64,000 nucleotides of DNA from assembly GCF_000235425.2 (NCBI RefSeq), contig NZ_KI912266.1, positions 3,167,671-3,231,670 of the forward strand. The letters run 5' to 3'. Source of the DNA: Pseudofrankia saprophytica. Its GTDB lineage: Bacteria; Actinomycetota; Actinomycetes; Frankiales; Frankiaceae. Positions 18,094 through 27,369 of this stretch are shown in pieces. The notes beneath the pieces are model-generated. The model was not told where the DNA came from. It did not search any database and worked only from the letters and a program-made list of their open reading frames with translations. The position numbers were made by a program, and so were the translations under genes. Each line of letters opens with the position of its first letter. The first letter of the stretch is position 1.

Positions 18094-19314
18094 GTGGCCG
18101 ACAAGCTCGCGTACGACCTGTTAGCAGGGGTCAGGGTAATTGAGGTGGCGGCATGGCTGTTCGCTCCGTCGTGCGGGGCAATCCTCGCGGACTGGGGCGC
18201 CGACGTCGTCAAGGTCGAGCCGACGACGAACGGGGGTGATCCCTACCGCGGCTTCTTCCACACCGGTCCGGTCAACCCGACGATCGAGCTCGCCAACCGG
18301 GGCAAGCGCAGCGTGGCCGTCGATCTGTCGACGCCGGCCGGGCGCGAGGTGCTGATGCGGCTGGTCGCCGAGGCCGACGTGTTCGTCACCAGCCTGCTGC
18401 CTGGTTCGCGCGGGCGGCTCGGCATCGACGTCGCCGACATCCGGGCGGCGAACCCCTCGATCATTTATGTGCGGGCCAGCGGCTACGGGCCTCGTGGCCC
18501 GGAGGCCGAGACCCCTGGCTTCGACGCCGCGGTGGCGTGGGCCCGGGTCGGTATCGCCCAGTTTCTCACCGAGCCGGATGCCTACCAGCCGACCCATCCG
18601 CCTGGTGGTATCGGTGACTGCGTGGGCGGGCTGTCTGGCGCTGGCGCCATCGCCGCCGCTCTCTACAAGCGGGCGCGCACGGGCGTGGCTTCGGAGGTCG
18701 ACATCTCGCTGCTTGCCGGCGGCATGTGGATGAACGCCACCGTCCTCATGACGGAGGCCAACGCCGGACCAGAGGGCTCGTTGATGCGGCGGGTCGACCG
18801 CGGGCTGGTCCGCAATCCGCTGTCGAACAGCTACCGGACGAAGGACGGCCGCTGGCTGTCGATGGTCGTCATACAGCCGGACCCGCACTGGCGCGGCTTC
18901 TGCCAGCACATTGGCCGGCCGGAGCTGGCCGACGACCCGCGATTCGCGGACTTTCATGCCCGCATGACGCACAACAGCGAGTTGATCGGCTTGCTGGACG
19001 AGGTGTTCGCGTCCCGCACGCTGGATGAGTGGCGGGCGGCGTTGGGCACTTTCGACGGGGTGTGGGATGTGCTCCAGACCCCCGCCGAAGCCGTATGTGA
19101 CCCGCAGGCGCTCGCCAACAACTACCTCCTGCCGGGGGAGGAGCCAGGCCCGCCGCTGTCGGCCGTGGCGTCGCCGGCGCAGTTTGACGGACAGCCGCTC
19201 GCGGCGGCGCGCCGCGCACCCGAGCACGGCCAGCACACCGAGGAGGTCCTGCTGGCGTACGGCTACTCATGGGACGACCTCGCCGCTCTCAAGGAACAGG
19301 GCGCCATCATCTGA
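18094..19314 (+). CDS. Family III CoA-transferase (CaiB/BaiF)
   Basis: A 406-residue formyl-CoA-transferase-family enzyme. The N terminus GVRVIEVAAWLFAPSCGAILADWGADVVKVE is classic; RASGYGPRGPEAETPGFDAAVAW places the catalytic aspartate at about D144, and GGIGDCVGGLSGAGAIAAAL follows. It would move CoA between acyl groups, giving a second way to activate a pathway acid. A GTG start at 18094 follows a GAGG-type site. It is the first gene downstream of an operator pair and is followed after 14 bp by the amidohydrolase. Confidence 0.92.
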   Translation: MADKLAYDLLAGVRVIEVAAWLFAPSCGAILADWGADVVKVEPTTNGGDPYRGFFHTGPVNPTIELANRGKRSVAVDLSTPAGREVLMRLVAEADVFVTSLLPGSRGRLGIDVADIRAANPSIIYVRASGYGPRGPEAETPGFDAAVAWARVGIAQFLTEPDAYQPTHPPGGIGDCVGGLSGAGAIAAALYKRARTGVASEVDISLLAGGMWMNATVLMTEANAGPEGSLMRRVDRGLVRNPLSNSYRTKDGRWLSMVVIQPDPHWRGFCQHIGRPELADDPRFADFHARMTHNSELIGLLDEVFASRTLDEWRAALGTFDGVWDVLQTPAEAVCDPQALANNYLLPGEEPGPPLSAVASPAQFDGQPLAAARRAPEHGQHTEEVLLAYGYSWDDLAALKEQGAII

Positions 19315-19328
19315 AAGGGGTACTCGCC

Positions 19329-20453
19329 GTGGAATACAAGGTCATCTCCGCCGACAACCACATCATCGAGCCGCCGCACACGTTCACGACCTATCTGCCC
19401 AAGGAGTACCGCGACCGGGCGCCGCGTATTCTGCGCGGCGCGGACGGCGGTGACGGCTGGAGTTTCGACGGCAAGCCGCCGGTGAAGACGTTCGGGTTGA
19501 ACGCCGTGGCCGGCCGCCCATACGAGGACTACAAGGCCAGCGGCCTCACGGTGGAGGAGATCCTGCCGGGCAACTACGACGGCACCGCCCACCTGAAGGA
19601 CATGGACACCGACGGCGTCGACGCCGCCACTATCTACCCCATGGCCTCGCTCACGGGGTACGTGCTCGACGACCGTCCGTTCGGTCTCGCGATCTTGCGC
19701 GCGTACAACGACTGGCTTCTGGATGAGTTCTGCGCGGTGAATCCCCGGCGGCTGATCGGTCTGCCGCTCCTGCCCGTGGACGACGGGCTGGACGTCCTGC
19801 TGGCCGAGTTGGAGCGGGTGGTCGCCAAGGGTGCCAAGGGCGTGTTCATCCCCTACTGGAGCGAGACTCCGTACTACGACAGCTACTACGAGCCTTTCTG
19901 GACGGCGGCGGAGCAGGCGCCGGTGGCGGTGTGCATCCACCGGACCATGGGTGGGAAGGAGCCCCCGACGCTGGCCACCCCGAGTCCGGACGCCGCCGCG
20001 GGCATCAACCTCTCCGGTGTCGTGCAGCGGTTCTTCACCGCCGTCGGGCCGTTCACCCAGCTGACTTTCACTGGGCTGTTCGAACGGCACCCCCGCTTGA
20101 AGTTCGTCGATGCCGAGGTGAATCTCGGATGGCTGCGGTTCTGGATCCAGATGATGGAACAGGAGTTCGAGCGCCAGCGGCACTGGGCGAACCCACCGCT
20201 ACACACCCCGCCCAGCGAGTTCGTCGGCAAGAACCTGTTCGTCAGCGTGCTCGACGACTTCGTCGGCTTCGAGGACGCGGGGCGTGATCCGCTCGTGGCG
20301 TCGGCGGCCATGTTCTCCACCGACTACCCGCACAGCACCACCCTGTTCCCGAAGACCCAGCAGTACGCAGCTGAGCTGACCCGAAGCCTTGACGACGACC
20401 GCAAGCAGGCCATCCTGGCCGGCAACGCCGTAAGGGTGTTCAACCTCGCCTGA
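19329..20453 (+). CDS. Amidohydrolase-2 family metal-dependent hydrolase/decarboxylase
   Basis: A 374-residue protein with a GTG start preceded by AAAGGGG. Metal ligands are D9-x-H11 in SADNHIIEPPH and a C-terminal D332-x2-H335 in STDYPHSTTLFP; internal His residues (VAVCIHRT, FERHPRLKFVDAE) match the family. Relatives decarboxylate aromatic acids (for example 2-amino-3-carboxymuconate semialdehyde) or hydrolyse lactones. Whether it decarboxylates or hydrolyses here is open. Confidence 0.87.
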   Translation: MEYKVISADNHIIEPPHTFTTYLPKEYRDRAPRILRGADGGDGWSFDGKPPVKTFGLNAVAGRPYEDYKASGLTVEEILPGNYDGTAHLKDMDTDGVDAATIYPMASLTGYVLDDRPFGLAILRAYNDWLLDEFCAVNPRRLIGLPLLPVDDGLDVLLAELERVVAKGAKGVFIPYWSETPYYDSYYEPFWTAAEQAPVAVCIHRTMGGKEPPTLATPSPDAAAGINLSGVVQRFFTAVGPFTQLTFTGLFERHPRLKFVDAEVNLGWLRFWIQMMEQEFERQRHWANPPLHTPPSEFVGKNLFVSVLDDFVGFEDAGRDPLVASAAMFSTDYPHSTTLFPKTQQYAAELTRSLDDDRKQAILAGNAVRVFNLA

Positions 20454-20563
20454 ACTGTTCGGACCTCGCCCGCGTCGCCACCTCCCCGGCGAGTCGCCAC
20501 GCGACGGACTGCGGCCGGCATGATGGGCTGCGGTGAACTGTTGGAGCAGCGTTCAGGACAGGC

Positions 20564-21286
20564 ATGGGCAACGGAATGACACAGTCGACAACGACGACCA
20601 GTTCGCCCTCGCGGCGCAACGTGCAGGAGCTTGTCGATGACGTCCGCGGGCGCATCATCCGCGGCGAGCTCGAGCCCAGTCAACGCTTGTGGGAGGAGCG
20701 GCTCGCGGCCGAGCTTGGCGTGTCGCGGATCCCGATGCGGGAAGCGCTGCGTGCGCTGGCGGCCGAGGGGTTCGTCCGATCCGAACGCTACGGCGGCACC
20801 TACGTGGCCACCATGGACGCCGAGGCCGCCCACGACCTGCTCGACGTGCGGGCGGTCCTGGAGCCGCTGGCCGCGGCGCAGGCGGCCATGCGGTGCAGCC
20901 CCGAGCACCTGGAGACGTTCCGTCGGCTCCTCGACGAGGGTGCCCGAGCGGCCCGCGAGCGGCGCTACGAGGACACCCGCAGCATGAAGGGACGGTTCTA
21001 TGAGCACCTGACCGTGGCGTCCCAGAACAGCACGTTGATCGCGCTGATGCACGTCGTGCGCTACAAGATCGAATGGGCCACGTCGATCGAGCTCGTCAGC
21101 AGCACGCCACGGGAGATGCGATCCCTTCGGGCGAAGGTCATGCGCGAGATCGTCGACGCCATTGCCGACCGCGACCCCGTGCGTGCGGCGACGGCGGCGG
21201 CGGACAACATCGACGCCATCTACGCCTCGATGGGATGGCGGCGCGCGGTCCACGCGCGGTTCGAAGCCGCCAGCACATCCGAATAG
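20564..21286 (+). CDS. GntR-family transcriptional regulator, FCD (FadR) subgroup
   Basis: A 240-residue regulator: an N-terminal winged helix from about residue 18 to 82 (QELVDDVRGRIIRGEL, AAELGVSRIPMREALRALA, YGGTYVA) and an all-helical FCD ligand-binding domain from about 90. ATG at 20564 or 20576 are both possible starts. FCD regulators respond to small carboxylates and bind palindromes with a GTnnAC-like core, so it is the best local candidate to bind the four TTGTATACAA pairs. That link is inference from family knowledge and position. Confidence 0.92.
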   Translation: MGNGMTQSTTTTSSPSRRNVQELVDDVRGRIIRGELEPSQRLWEERLAAELGVSRIPMREALRALAAEGFVRSERYGGTYVATMDAEAAHDLLDVRAVLEPLAAAQAAMRCSPEHLETFRRLLDEGARAARERRYEDTRSMKGRFYEHLTVASQNSTLIALMHVVRYKIEWATSIELVSSTPREMRSLRAKVMREIVDAIADRDPVRAATAAADNIDAIYASMGWRRAVHARFEAASTSE

Positions 21287-21416
21287 GCACCGCGCGGGCA
21301 GGAGACGCCGCCCGGGTTGACGGCGAAGCTCGTCCCGGCCGGCGGGGCCTGCCCGGGGGTGGTCCCTTCGCGGGCGCGATTCACCCCGAGACGGCCCGCG
21401 CGGCGCCGACTGCTTC

Positions 21417-21426
21417 TTGTACACAC
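21417..21426. promoter_or_regulatory. Degenerate single TTGTATACAA-like site
   Basis: TTGTACACAC matches eight of ten positions of the repeated palindrome. It lies 155 bp before the second TauD-type gene and 131 bp after the GntR stop. It is unpaired, so it may be a weak site or chance. Confidence 0.3.
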
Positions 21427-21581
21427 TGATCCGCTTTGAATGCAATGCCGAGGCTGGAGTCCAGGTGATCCCCACCCGTGTGAGCACGTGAGCAGTACCG
21501 GGCGGATGCCCCGGCGCCCGGAGAGGCCATCGCGGCCGTCCGTATGTATCTCGACAACGTTCAACCAGAGAGGTTGACATC

Positions 21582-22424
21582 ATGGGTGTTGAAACAGCGC
21601 CCGCTGAGGAGCTCTCGGCAGTCGGCGGTATCAGGCTGGAAAAGGTGACGGGGACCATCGGTGCGATCGTTCATGGGGTGGATGTTCATGTCTCCCACGA
21701 CGACGATGTGACATCGGCACTGCGGCGGCTGTTACCTGAGCACGGCGTACTGTTCTTCTATTCTGATTCGGACATCGGCGAGGAGACCTTCTCGTCATTC
21801 GCCACAGCCTTCGGTGAGCTCTACGTCTACCCTTACGGGAAAGGCCCGGGGCAGTTTGTGACCGAGGAGGGCGCCGACGCGGTACGACTTCGGACGAGTT
21901 CCTGGCACACGGACGGGAGCTCGCAGGAGAGGCCACCCCTAGCGGCGCTCCTGTCTCCGGTCCAGGTTCCGTCCTTCGGCGGGGACACGATGTGGTCGAG
22001 CATGACCGCGGCGTTCGACGCCCTTTCGTCCCGCTACCAGCGGTTGCTCGATGGCATGGAGGCCGTGCACAGCACCGCCGCGGTGGCGCGGTCCCACGGC
22101 GACGGCGGGCGTGCCTTCGGCGAAGGGGAACGCCACGTGCATCCCGTCGTCATCACCGATCCGGTGACCCGGCGCAGGGCTCTCTACGTCAACTCGGTCT
22201 ACACCGAGCGGCTCGTCGGGGTGAGTGAGCGCGAGAACGAGGCGCTCCTGCGGATGCTGTACGAACACGTCAACACGCCGGAGTTCCACGTGCGCCTGCG
22301 GTGGCGGCCGAACATGATCGCCGTGTGGGAGGAGCGGGTAACGCAACATCGCGCGATCGCCGACTACACGGAACGGCGAATCCTGCGCCGCATCACCATC
22401 AGCGGCGATCCCCCGGCGGCCTGA
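21582..22424 (+). CDS. TauD/TfdA-family 2-oxoglutarate/Fe(II) dioxygenase (second copy type)
   Basis: A 280-residue dioxygenase. The iron ligands are H109-x-D111 (SSWHTDGS) and the distal H256 in WEERVTQHRAIADY, with R265/R266 for 2-oxoglutarate. FGGDTMWSSMTAAFDALS is a standard TauD segment. GAGAGG precedes the ATG. It has the same length as the protein at 3082-3924 but is not closely similar, so the locus carries two different members rather than a recent duplicate. It begins a plus-strand run with BKACE, SDR and aldehyde dehydrogenase genes. Confidence 0.88.
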   Translation: MGVETAPAEELSAVGGIRLEKVTGTIGAIVHGVDVHVSHDDDVTSALRRLLPEHGVLFFYSDSDIGEETFSSFATAFGELYVYPYGKGPGQFVTEEGADAVRLRTSSWHTDGSSQERPPLAALLSPVQVPSFGGDTMWSSMTAAFDALSSRYQRLLDGMEAVHSTAAVARSHGDGGRAFGEGERHVHPVVITDPVTRRRALYVNSVYTERLVGVSERENEALLRMLYEHVNTPEFHVRLRWRPNMIAVWEERVTQHRAIADYTERRILRRITISGDPPAA

Positions 22425-22758
22425 CCGCGTTCCGAGTACTTCGGCGGCTCCTGCGGCGCTGGACCTCTGGTATGCCTTCTCCCGCCCTCGCCTGCCCGCG
22501 GCCATGAACCCGAGGCGGGTCAGGAGCGGCTCGCGCGAGCCGTCTCGCCGGGATGTAGAGCACAACGAAGCGCCGTCCGTGCCGTTGGAGGACACGGCAT
22601 GACATGCCATGACGACCGGGGGCGAGGAGTGGCTGGTAAAGCATCGAAACGTCGCCTTCCACTTCACCCTGGCGGCGCCGATTTCGGGTTCCACTTATGG
22701 CTTCGACCACAAGGCCGGCCGATGTGACGCCAGCCGGCGTGGCGACCTGGAGATGCAT

Positions 22759-23658
22759 ATGACAAAGCAGAAGCTCATCATCGAGGTCCGGATCAACGAG
22801 GGAACGCCGAGAGATATCAGCCCACACGTTCCCTACAGCCCTGAGGAGATCGCCGACCAGGCGATCGAGTGCTGGCGGCGGGGTGCGTCCGTCGTGCACT
22901 ACCACGCCCGGGACCCCGAAACGGGCGCCCAGTCCTCGGAGGTGGACCTGTACGCGGACGTGGTGCGGCGGATCAAGCAGGAGAGCGATCTCATCACGTT
23001 TCCGACGCTGGGCGCGAGCATGTTGCCCACCGTCGAAGAGCGGGTGGCACACATCCTCGAGATGGCGAAAGATCCGGCGACCAGACCCGACGGCATCCCG
23101 GTCGACATGCTGACCACGAACCTGGACCGGTACGACTCGAGACGCAGAGAATTCGCCAGCGTTGACCGGGTCTACCTGAACACCACGAAGATGCTCACCG
23201 ACCTCTGTGAGACCGTGAGCGCCGTCGGGGTGCGTCCGGTGCCGATGATGTGGAACATCGCCGGGGTGCGGCTCACCGAGGCGTTTCTCGAGATGGGCCT
23301 GTACCAGGAGCCGCTGTTTTGCGAGCTGACGGTGTTCGCGGACCCGTTCGTCAGCTACGGACATCCGGCCACGATCAGAGGTCTGCACGCGCTGCTCGAC
23401 TTCGTTCCGCCCCGGGCGAACTGGCAATGGCTCACGAGTGTGATCGGCGGCAACGCGTTCCCGGTGCTCGCCGGCGCGATCGAGGCCGGCGGCCACGTCG
23501 CCATCGGCGTCGCCGACCACTCGTACCCCGAGCTCGGCCTCCCCACGAATGCCGAGCTCGTCGCCCGTGTCGTCGAGATGGCGCGGAGCATGGGCCGGGA
23601 GGTTGCCACGGCGGCGGAGGCCCGCGAGATGCTAGGCCTGCCGGGAGGTGAGGTTTAG
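22759..23658 (+). CDS. BKACE-family (DUF849) beta-keto acid cleavage enzyme
   Basis: A 299-residue TIM-barrel protein. The zinc ligands H47-x-H49 appear in VVHYHARD, and SPEEIADQAIECWRRGASVVH is typical of DUF849. These enzymes condense a beta-keto acid with acetyl-CoA and cleave it to a CoA ester plus acetoacetate or an analogue, so a beta-keto acid is expected in the pathway. The ATG at 22759 was chosen because GGAG sits six bases before it; the open frame begins at 22609 but its first 50 residues do not look like the family. The 334 bp upstream (22425-22758) hold no supported gene. Confidence 0.88.
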   Translation: MTKQKLIIEVRINEGTPRDISPHVPYSPEEIADQAIECWRRGASVVHYHARDPETGAQSSEVDLYADVVRRIKQESDLITFPTLGASMLPTVEERVAHILEMAKDPATRPDGIPVDMLTTNLDRYDSRRREFASVDRVYLNTTKMLTDLCETVSAVGVRPVPMMWNIAGVRLTEAFLEMGLYQEPLFCELTVFADPFVSYGHPATIRGLHALLDFVPPRANWQWLTSVIGGNAFPVLAGAIEAGGHVAIGVADHSYPELGLPTNAELVARVVEMARSMGREVATAAEAREMLGLPGGEV

Positions 23659-23660
23659 CC

Positions 23661-24401
23661 ATGGGCATCCTCGACGGCAAAGTAGCGGTGATCACCGGTG
23701 CGGGTTCGGGGATCGCGAAGGCGTCGGCGAAGGTCTTCGTGCGAGAAGGGGCCAAGGTGGTGGCCGCCGACATCAGCGGCGCGGAGAAGGACACCGCTGC
23801 CGAGGTCGGGGAAGGCGTGCTTCCCGTCCACTGCGACGTGTCGAAGGACGCCGACGTGGCGGCGATGTTCCAGGCCGCGCTGCGGGAGTTCGGCCGTGTG
23901 GACGCGGTGCTCAACGTGGCCGGCACACACGGGCGCCGGCCCCCTGAGGTGCTGACGGTCGACGAGTTCGACAAGATGACCGCCGTCAACCTGCGGGGCG
24001 TCCTCCTCGTCACGCAACATGCGATTCCGGCCATGCTCGAGGGCGGCGGCGGCGCGTTCGTCAACGTCTCGTCGGTCTCCGCGATCAACGTCCAGAGCCG
24101 CACGTCGTTCATGTACGCGGCCGCCAAGTCCGGCGTCCACGCCCTCACCAAGTCCGTCGCCGTCGAGTACGGTCCCCGGGGCATCAGGGCGAACGCCATC
24201 GCACCCGGCTTCACCTTCACAGAGATCATGACCATGGGACCGGACCTGCTGCGCGAGATGAGCTCGAAGGCGGCGCTGAACCGAGCCGGTCACCCGCAGG
24301 AGCTCGCCGAGGTCGCGGCGTTCCTCGCCTCCGACCGAGCCTCGTTCCTGACCGGCGTGATCATACCGGTGGATGGCGGGTGGTCGGCGAAGCTTGCCTG
24401 A
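23661..24401 (+). CDS. SDR-family NAD(P)-dependent oxidoreductase
   Basis: A 246-residue classical SDR: TGAGSGIA at 12-19, CDV at 58-60, NVAG at 85-88, N110, and the catalytic set near S138, Y152 and K156. The end GVIIPVDGGW is standard. It starts two bases after the BKACE stop, with GGAGGTGA as binding site, so it is co-transcribed. It probably oxidises a hydroxy intermediate to a keto form for the cleavage enzyme. Confidence 0.92.
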   Translation: MGILDGKVAVITGAGSGIAKASAKVFVREGAKVVAADISGAEKDTAAEVGEGVLPVHCDVSKDADVAAMFQAALREFGRVDAVLNVAGTHGRRPPEVLTVDEFDKMTAVNLRGVLLVTQHAIPAMLEGGGGAFVNVSSVSAINVQSRTSFMYAAAKSGVHALTKSVAVEYGPRGIRANAIAPGFTFTEIMTMGPDLLREMSSKAALNRAGHPQELAEVAAFLASDRASFLTGVIIPVDGGWSAKLA

Positions 24402-24632
24402 CAGCCGGACGGCCTGCCGTCCGGTCGAGGCGGCCGCGCGGCTCGACCTTCGGCATCATGCCCGGCGGCAGCGCGTCCGGCGGAAGCGGACGCCGCTATC
24501 GGGTCGGACATCAATCCGCCAAAGCGCCGCGGGCGGGTATGGGGCGCCTTGCTTGGATCAGACCCAGTCTCGCTGCCCGGAGTGTGGGAGGCTGGAGACA
24601 ACGCCGCAAACCGGTAGGGAAAGGACAAGGAT

Positions 24633-26135
24633 ATGGCGACGGTCACCGAGTCGAAGCTCAGTGTCGGCGAAACGAGCCTCTATATCGACGGTGAACTGCG
24701 AGGCGCCGCCGGGGGCCGTACCTATGACAATATCAGCCCTTGGACCGGAGAGGTCGTAGGCAAATCTGCCGATGCCTCCGCCGAGGATGTCGGCGATGCC
24801 GTCTCGGCCGCGCGCCGGGCCTTTGACACCACCGACTGGTCAACCAATCATGCCAAGCGCCTGGAACTGGTGACGAAACTCTACGACCTGTTCCGCGCCA
24901 ACACGGACCGCTTAGTCCAGATTGCCCGTGACGAAGCAGGGTCGACCCTCTTCATCGCCAGAAACGTCCAGATCCTCCAGTCGCTCGCGGGCTACCAGGA
25001 CCTCATCGACGCGTTCGCCAAGGTCCGCTGGACGGAAGATCGCGGCAGACGCGGCCCGGAGGGACGTGTCAGCCACCGCATTCAGATGCGCGAGGCAGCA
25101 GGTGTGGTTGGAGCAATCACACCGTTCAACGTACCCTTCTACGTCAACATCGAAAAGGTTGTTTCGGCCTTGCTGTCGGGCTGCACGGTTGTGCTGAAGC
25201 CCGCCCCCGACACGCCTGCTCTCGGGGCGATCTGGGGCGAGATGGCAGCCGAGGCGGGCTTTCCGGCTGGCGTGCTGAACGTCGTGACCGGCAGCGATCC
25301 CGCCCTGGGTGAACTGCTGGTCACTGATCCCCGCGTCGATCTCATCGCCTTCACCGGCTCGTCGGCGGTCGGAAAGCGGATCATGGAAAAGGGCGCATCG
25401 ACGCTGAAGCGTGTGCTGCTCGAACTCGGCGGCAAGTCCGCCAAGATCATCCTCGATGACGTGGAGGACTTTGCGGGCGAGGTGGCTTCTTCCGTCATCG
25501 CGGGCCATTCGGGTCAGGGCTGTACGGTACGCTCGCGTCTGCTTGTGCCCAGGAACCGCTACGCCGAGGCGATCGAAATCCTGAAGTCGACCTATGCGGC
25601 CTACGACGGCAAGTGGGGCCACTATGACGATCCCCGGGATCCCATGGGCCCGGTCATCTCGCGGCGGCAGATGGAACGCATCAAGGCTTATATCGATGTC
25701 GGCCTGCAGGAGGGCGCTACCCTGATCGCCGGCGGGCGGATCGGCGCGGCGAAGCGGGGCTTCTTCATCGAACCCACCTGCTTTGCCGACGTGACCAACG
25801 ACATGGCCATCGCCCGGGAGGAGATCTTCGGGCCTGTGCTTGTCGTCATGCCCTACGAGGACGAGGACGACGCCGTGCGTATCGCTAATGACAGCGAATA
25901 TGGCCTTTCGGGTGAGGTGTCGTCCGGCAGCATCGAGCGCGCGATCAAGCTCGCCGCTCGTTTCCGTAGCGGTACGGTCAGCATCAACGGCGGCCGCTGC
26001 GTCGACGGAGACATTCCCTTCGGCGGTTACAAGTCGAGCGGCCTCGGCCGCTCCTGGGGTGTCGAAGGCATCGAGGAGTACACCGAGACGAAGATCGTCT
26101 CTTACCTGGTGCCGGGCGTATCCGCCGGCGCCTGA
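24633..26135 (+). CDS. NAD(P)-dependent aldehyde dehydrogenase
   Basis: A 500-residue aldehyde dehydrogenase with N166 (ITPFN), K189 (VLKPAP), GSSAVG at 242-247, general base E264 (LLELGG) and nucleophile C297 (GQGCTV). It should oxidise an aldehyde released by the pathway to an acid or CoA ester. AAGGA precedes the ATG, 231 bp after the SDR. Its codon use differs from its neighbours: TAT, AAT, AAA and TCT are frequent in the first 60 codons. This suggests recent acquisition, perhaps from a lower-GC proteobacterium. Confidence 0.92.
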   Translation: MATVTESKLSVGETSLYIDGELRGAAGGRTYDNISPWTGEVVGKSADASAEDVGDAVSAARRAFDTTDWSTNHAKRLELVTKLYDLFRANTDRLVQIARDEAGSTLFIARNVQILQSLAGYQDLIDAFAKVRWTEDRGRRGPEGRVSHRIQMREAAGVVGAITPFNVPFYVNIEKVVSALLSGCTVVLKPAPDTPALGAIWGEMAAEAGFPAGVLNVVTGSDPALGELLVTDPRVDLIAFTGSSAVGKRIMEKGASTLKRVLLELGGKSAKIILDDVEDFAGEVASSVIAGHSGQGCTVRSRLLVPRNRYAEAIEILKSTYAAYDGKWGHYDDPRDPMGPVISRRQMERIKAYIDVGLQEGATLIAGGRIGAAKRGFFIEPTCFADVTNDMAIAREEIFGPVLVVMPYEDEDDAVRIANDSEYGLSGEVSSGSIERAIKLAARFRSGTVSINGGRCVDGDIPFGGYKSSGLGRSWGVEGIEEYTETKIVSYLVPGVSAGA

Positions 26136-26155
26136 GCCAGCTTCAGGTACGCGGC

Positions 26156-26195
26156 CGCCGGGCCCGGCGCCAGCGCTCTAACCGGGCCCGGCGCC
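26156..26195. terminator. Possible bidirectional terminator between convergent genes
   Basis: The perfect palindrome CGCCGGGCCCGGCG at 26156-26169 is followed by a second copy of GGGCCCGGCGCC at 26184-26195, in the 104 bp between the convergent aldehyde dehydrogenase and sucrase/ferredoxin-like genes. There is no T run, so any termination would be of the GC-hairpin type. Confidence 0.4.
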
Positions 26196-26239
26196 GTGGA
26201 GCACGTGTCTGGGACGCTCGCAGGATTTCGGCTGGGCGT

Positions 26240-27181
26240 TCACCCCGTGCCCCTGAGACTGATCGACCGCAGGGCCAGCTCCGGTGCCGTCTTCTCCGCC
26301 AGTTCGGGAGCCTCGCCGCACCTGAGGGTGGGGACGTCGCGGACGACCTCGATCGTGGCGTCCGCCGTTCCCGGCCCGGTCGGCCCGCGCCAGGTCAGTT
26401 CCACGGTCGCCGATCGGCCGCCCGGCGCGATGTCGGTGCGTGACGAGGTCAGCTGGTGGTCCAGCCAGGCCCAGCCGAACCGCTCGAACAGCTCCCGCTC
26501 GGCGACCTGTCCCCAGGCGTCCAGCGCGGTGGTACCGCGGTAGTGCTGCCGCAGCGGAGGCGGCCCGAGCCGGCGCACGACCGCGTCGATGGCGTCGACG
26601 TCGAGGAAGCCCCAGGCCCGCCCGTCCGGCAGGGTGAAGCCGGTCGGGGCGAAGCGGTGTCCGCCGGTGTGGCTGCACCGGCGGACACGCACGCCTGGCC
26701 AGGTCCTCGCCACGTCCAGCGCCAGCCGCGTTCCCAGCCGGGCGCAGCAGCGATCCCGCGCGCCGTGCCCGCACAGCAGCACGTCGGCGGGGGCGGGCAG
26801 GTGACCCGGATCCGACCGCGGCGCCTCGAGCAGGCGGGCGACCTGGCCGGCGAGGCGTTCCGCGGGCACGACGTGGTCGGTGCCGGCGAACCGACTCGAG
26901 TCGGTCCGGCGCCAGATCGTCACCCGCACGCCGGGGACGTCCGCGTCGTCGGCGTGCGGTCTGACCGCCAGCAGCCGGGTGCGGGGCGGGCACCGCCCCA
27001 GCAGGTCGGCGAAGGCCGGTATCGCGCCGATGTCGCTGGGCCAGGGTGGTGGCATGTCGACGAGCACGAACGTGTCGCAGGTCAGCGCGGACCCGATCGG
27101 GTCGACGCCCTGGGCGCGGGTCCAGGGCGCGCATCGGTAGTCCAGTGCCGGGGAGACGGCGCCGACGTTCACGAAGGTCAC
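26240..27181 (-). CDS. Sucrase/ferredoxin-like protein (thioredoxin-like [2Fe-2S] family)
   Basis: A 313-residue protein of the Suc/Fer-like family. CGHGARDRCCARLG and RCSHTGGHRFAPTGFTLPDG (both mid-protein) are the two conserved blocks, with cysteines able to hold a 2Fe-2S cluster in a thioredoxin-like fold. The C terminus has an added domain with WRGPTGPGTADATIEV. The GTG at 27181 gives the family start VTFVNVGA. The biochemical role of the family is not well defined. It is convergent with the aldehyde dehydrogenase and has no operator pair of its own. Confidence 0.8.
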   Translation of the reverse strand: MTFVNVGAVSPALDYRCAPWTRAQGVDPIGSALTCDTFVLVDMPPPWPSDIGAIPAFADLLGRCPPRTRLLAVRPHADDADVPGVRVTIWRRTDSSRFAGTDHVVPAERLAGQVARLLEAPRSDPGHLPAPADVLLCGHGARDRCCARLGTRLALDVARTWPGVRVRRCSHTGGHRFAPTGFTLPDGRAWGFLDVDAIDAVVRRLGPPPLRQHYRGTTALDAWGQVAERELFERFGWAWLDHQLTSSRTDIAPGGRSATVELTWRGPTGPGTADATIEVVRDVPTLRCGEAPELAEKTAPELALRSISLRGTG

Positions 27182-27369
27182 CTTTCGTTGTCCTCGATCT
27201 CGTCTATCGACTGGGCGCTGAAAGCAGGATGCCGGCGACCCGCCTCGGGACACCGGCCCGCTGGCGATGGGAACACCGGCCCGCTGGCGATGGCGACGCC
27301 AGCGGGCCGACCATGCCCAGGACCACGCCGCGGCTGCCGTCGTGGGGGCTGCCGACGTGGGGCGGCGAG

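Noticed and set aside
22609-22758. N-terminal extension of the BKACE gene
   Set aside because: The 50 extra residues do not resemble the family, and a better ribosome site precedes 22759.
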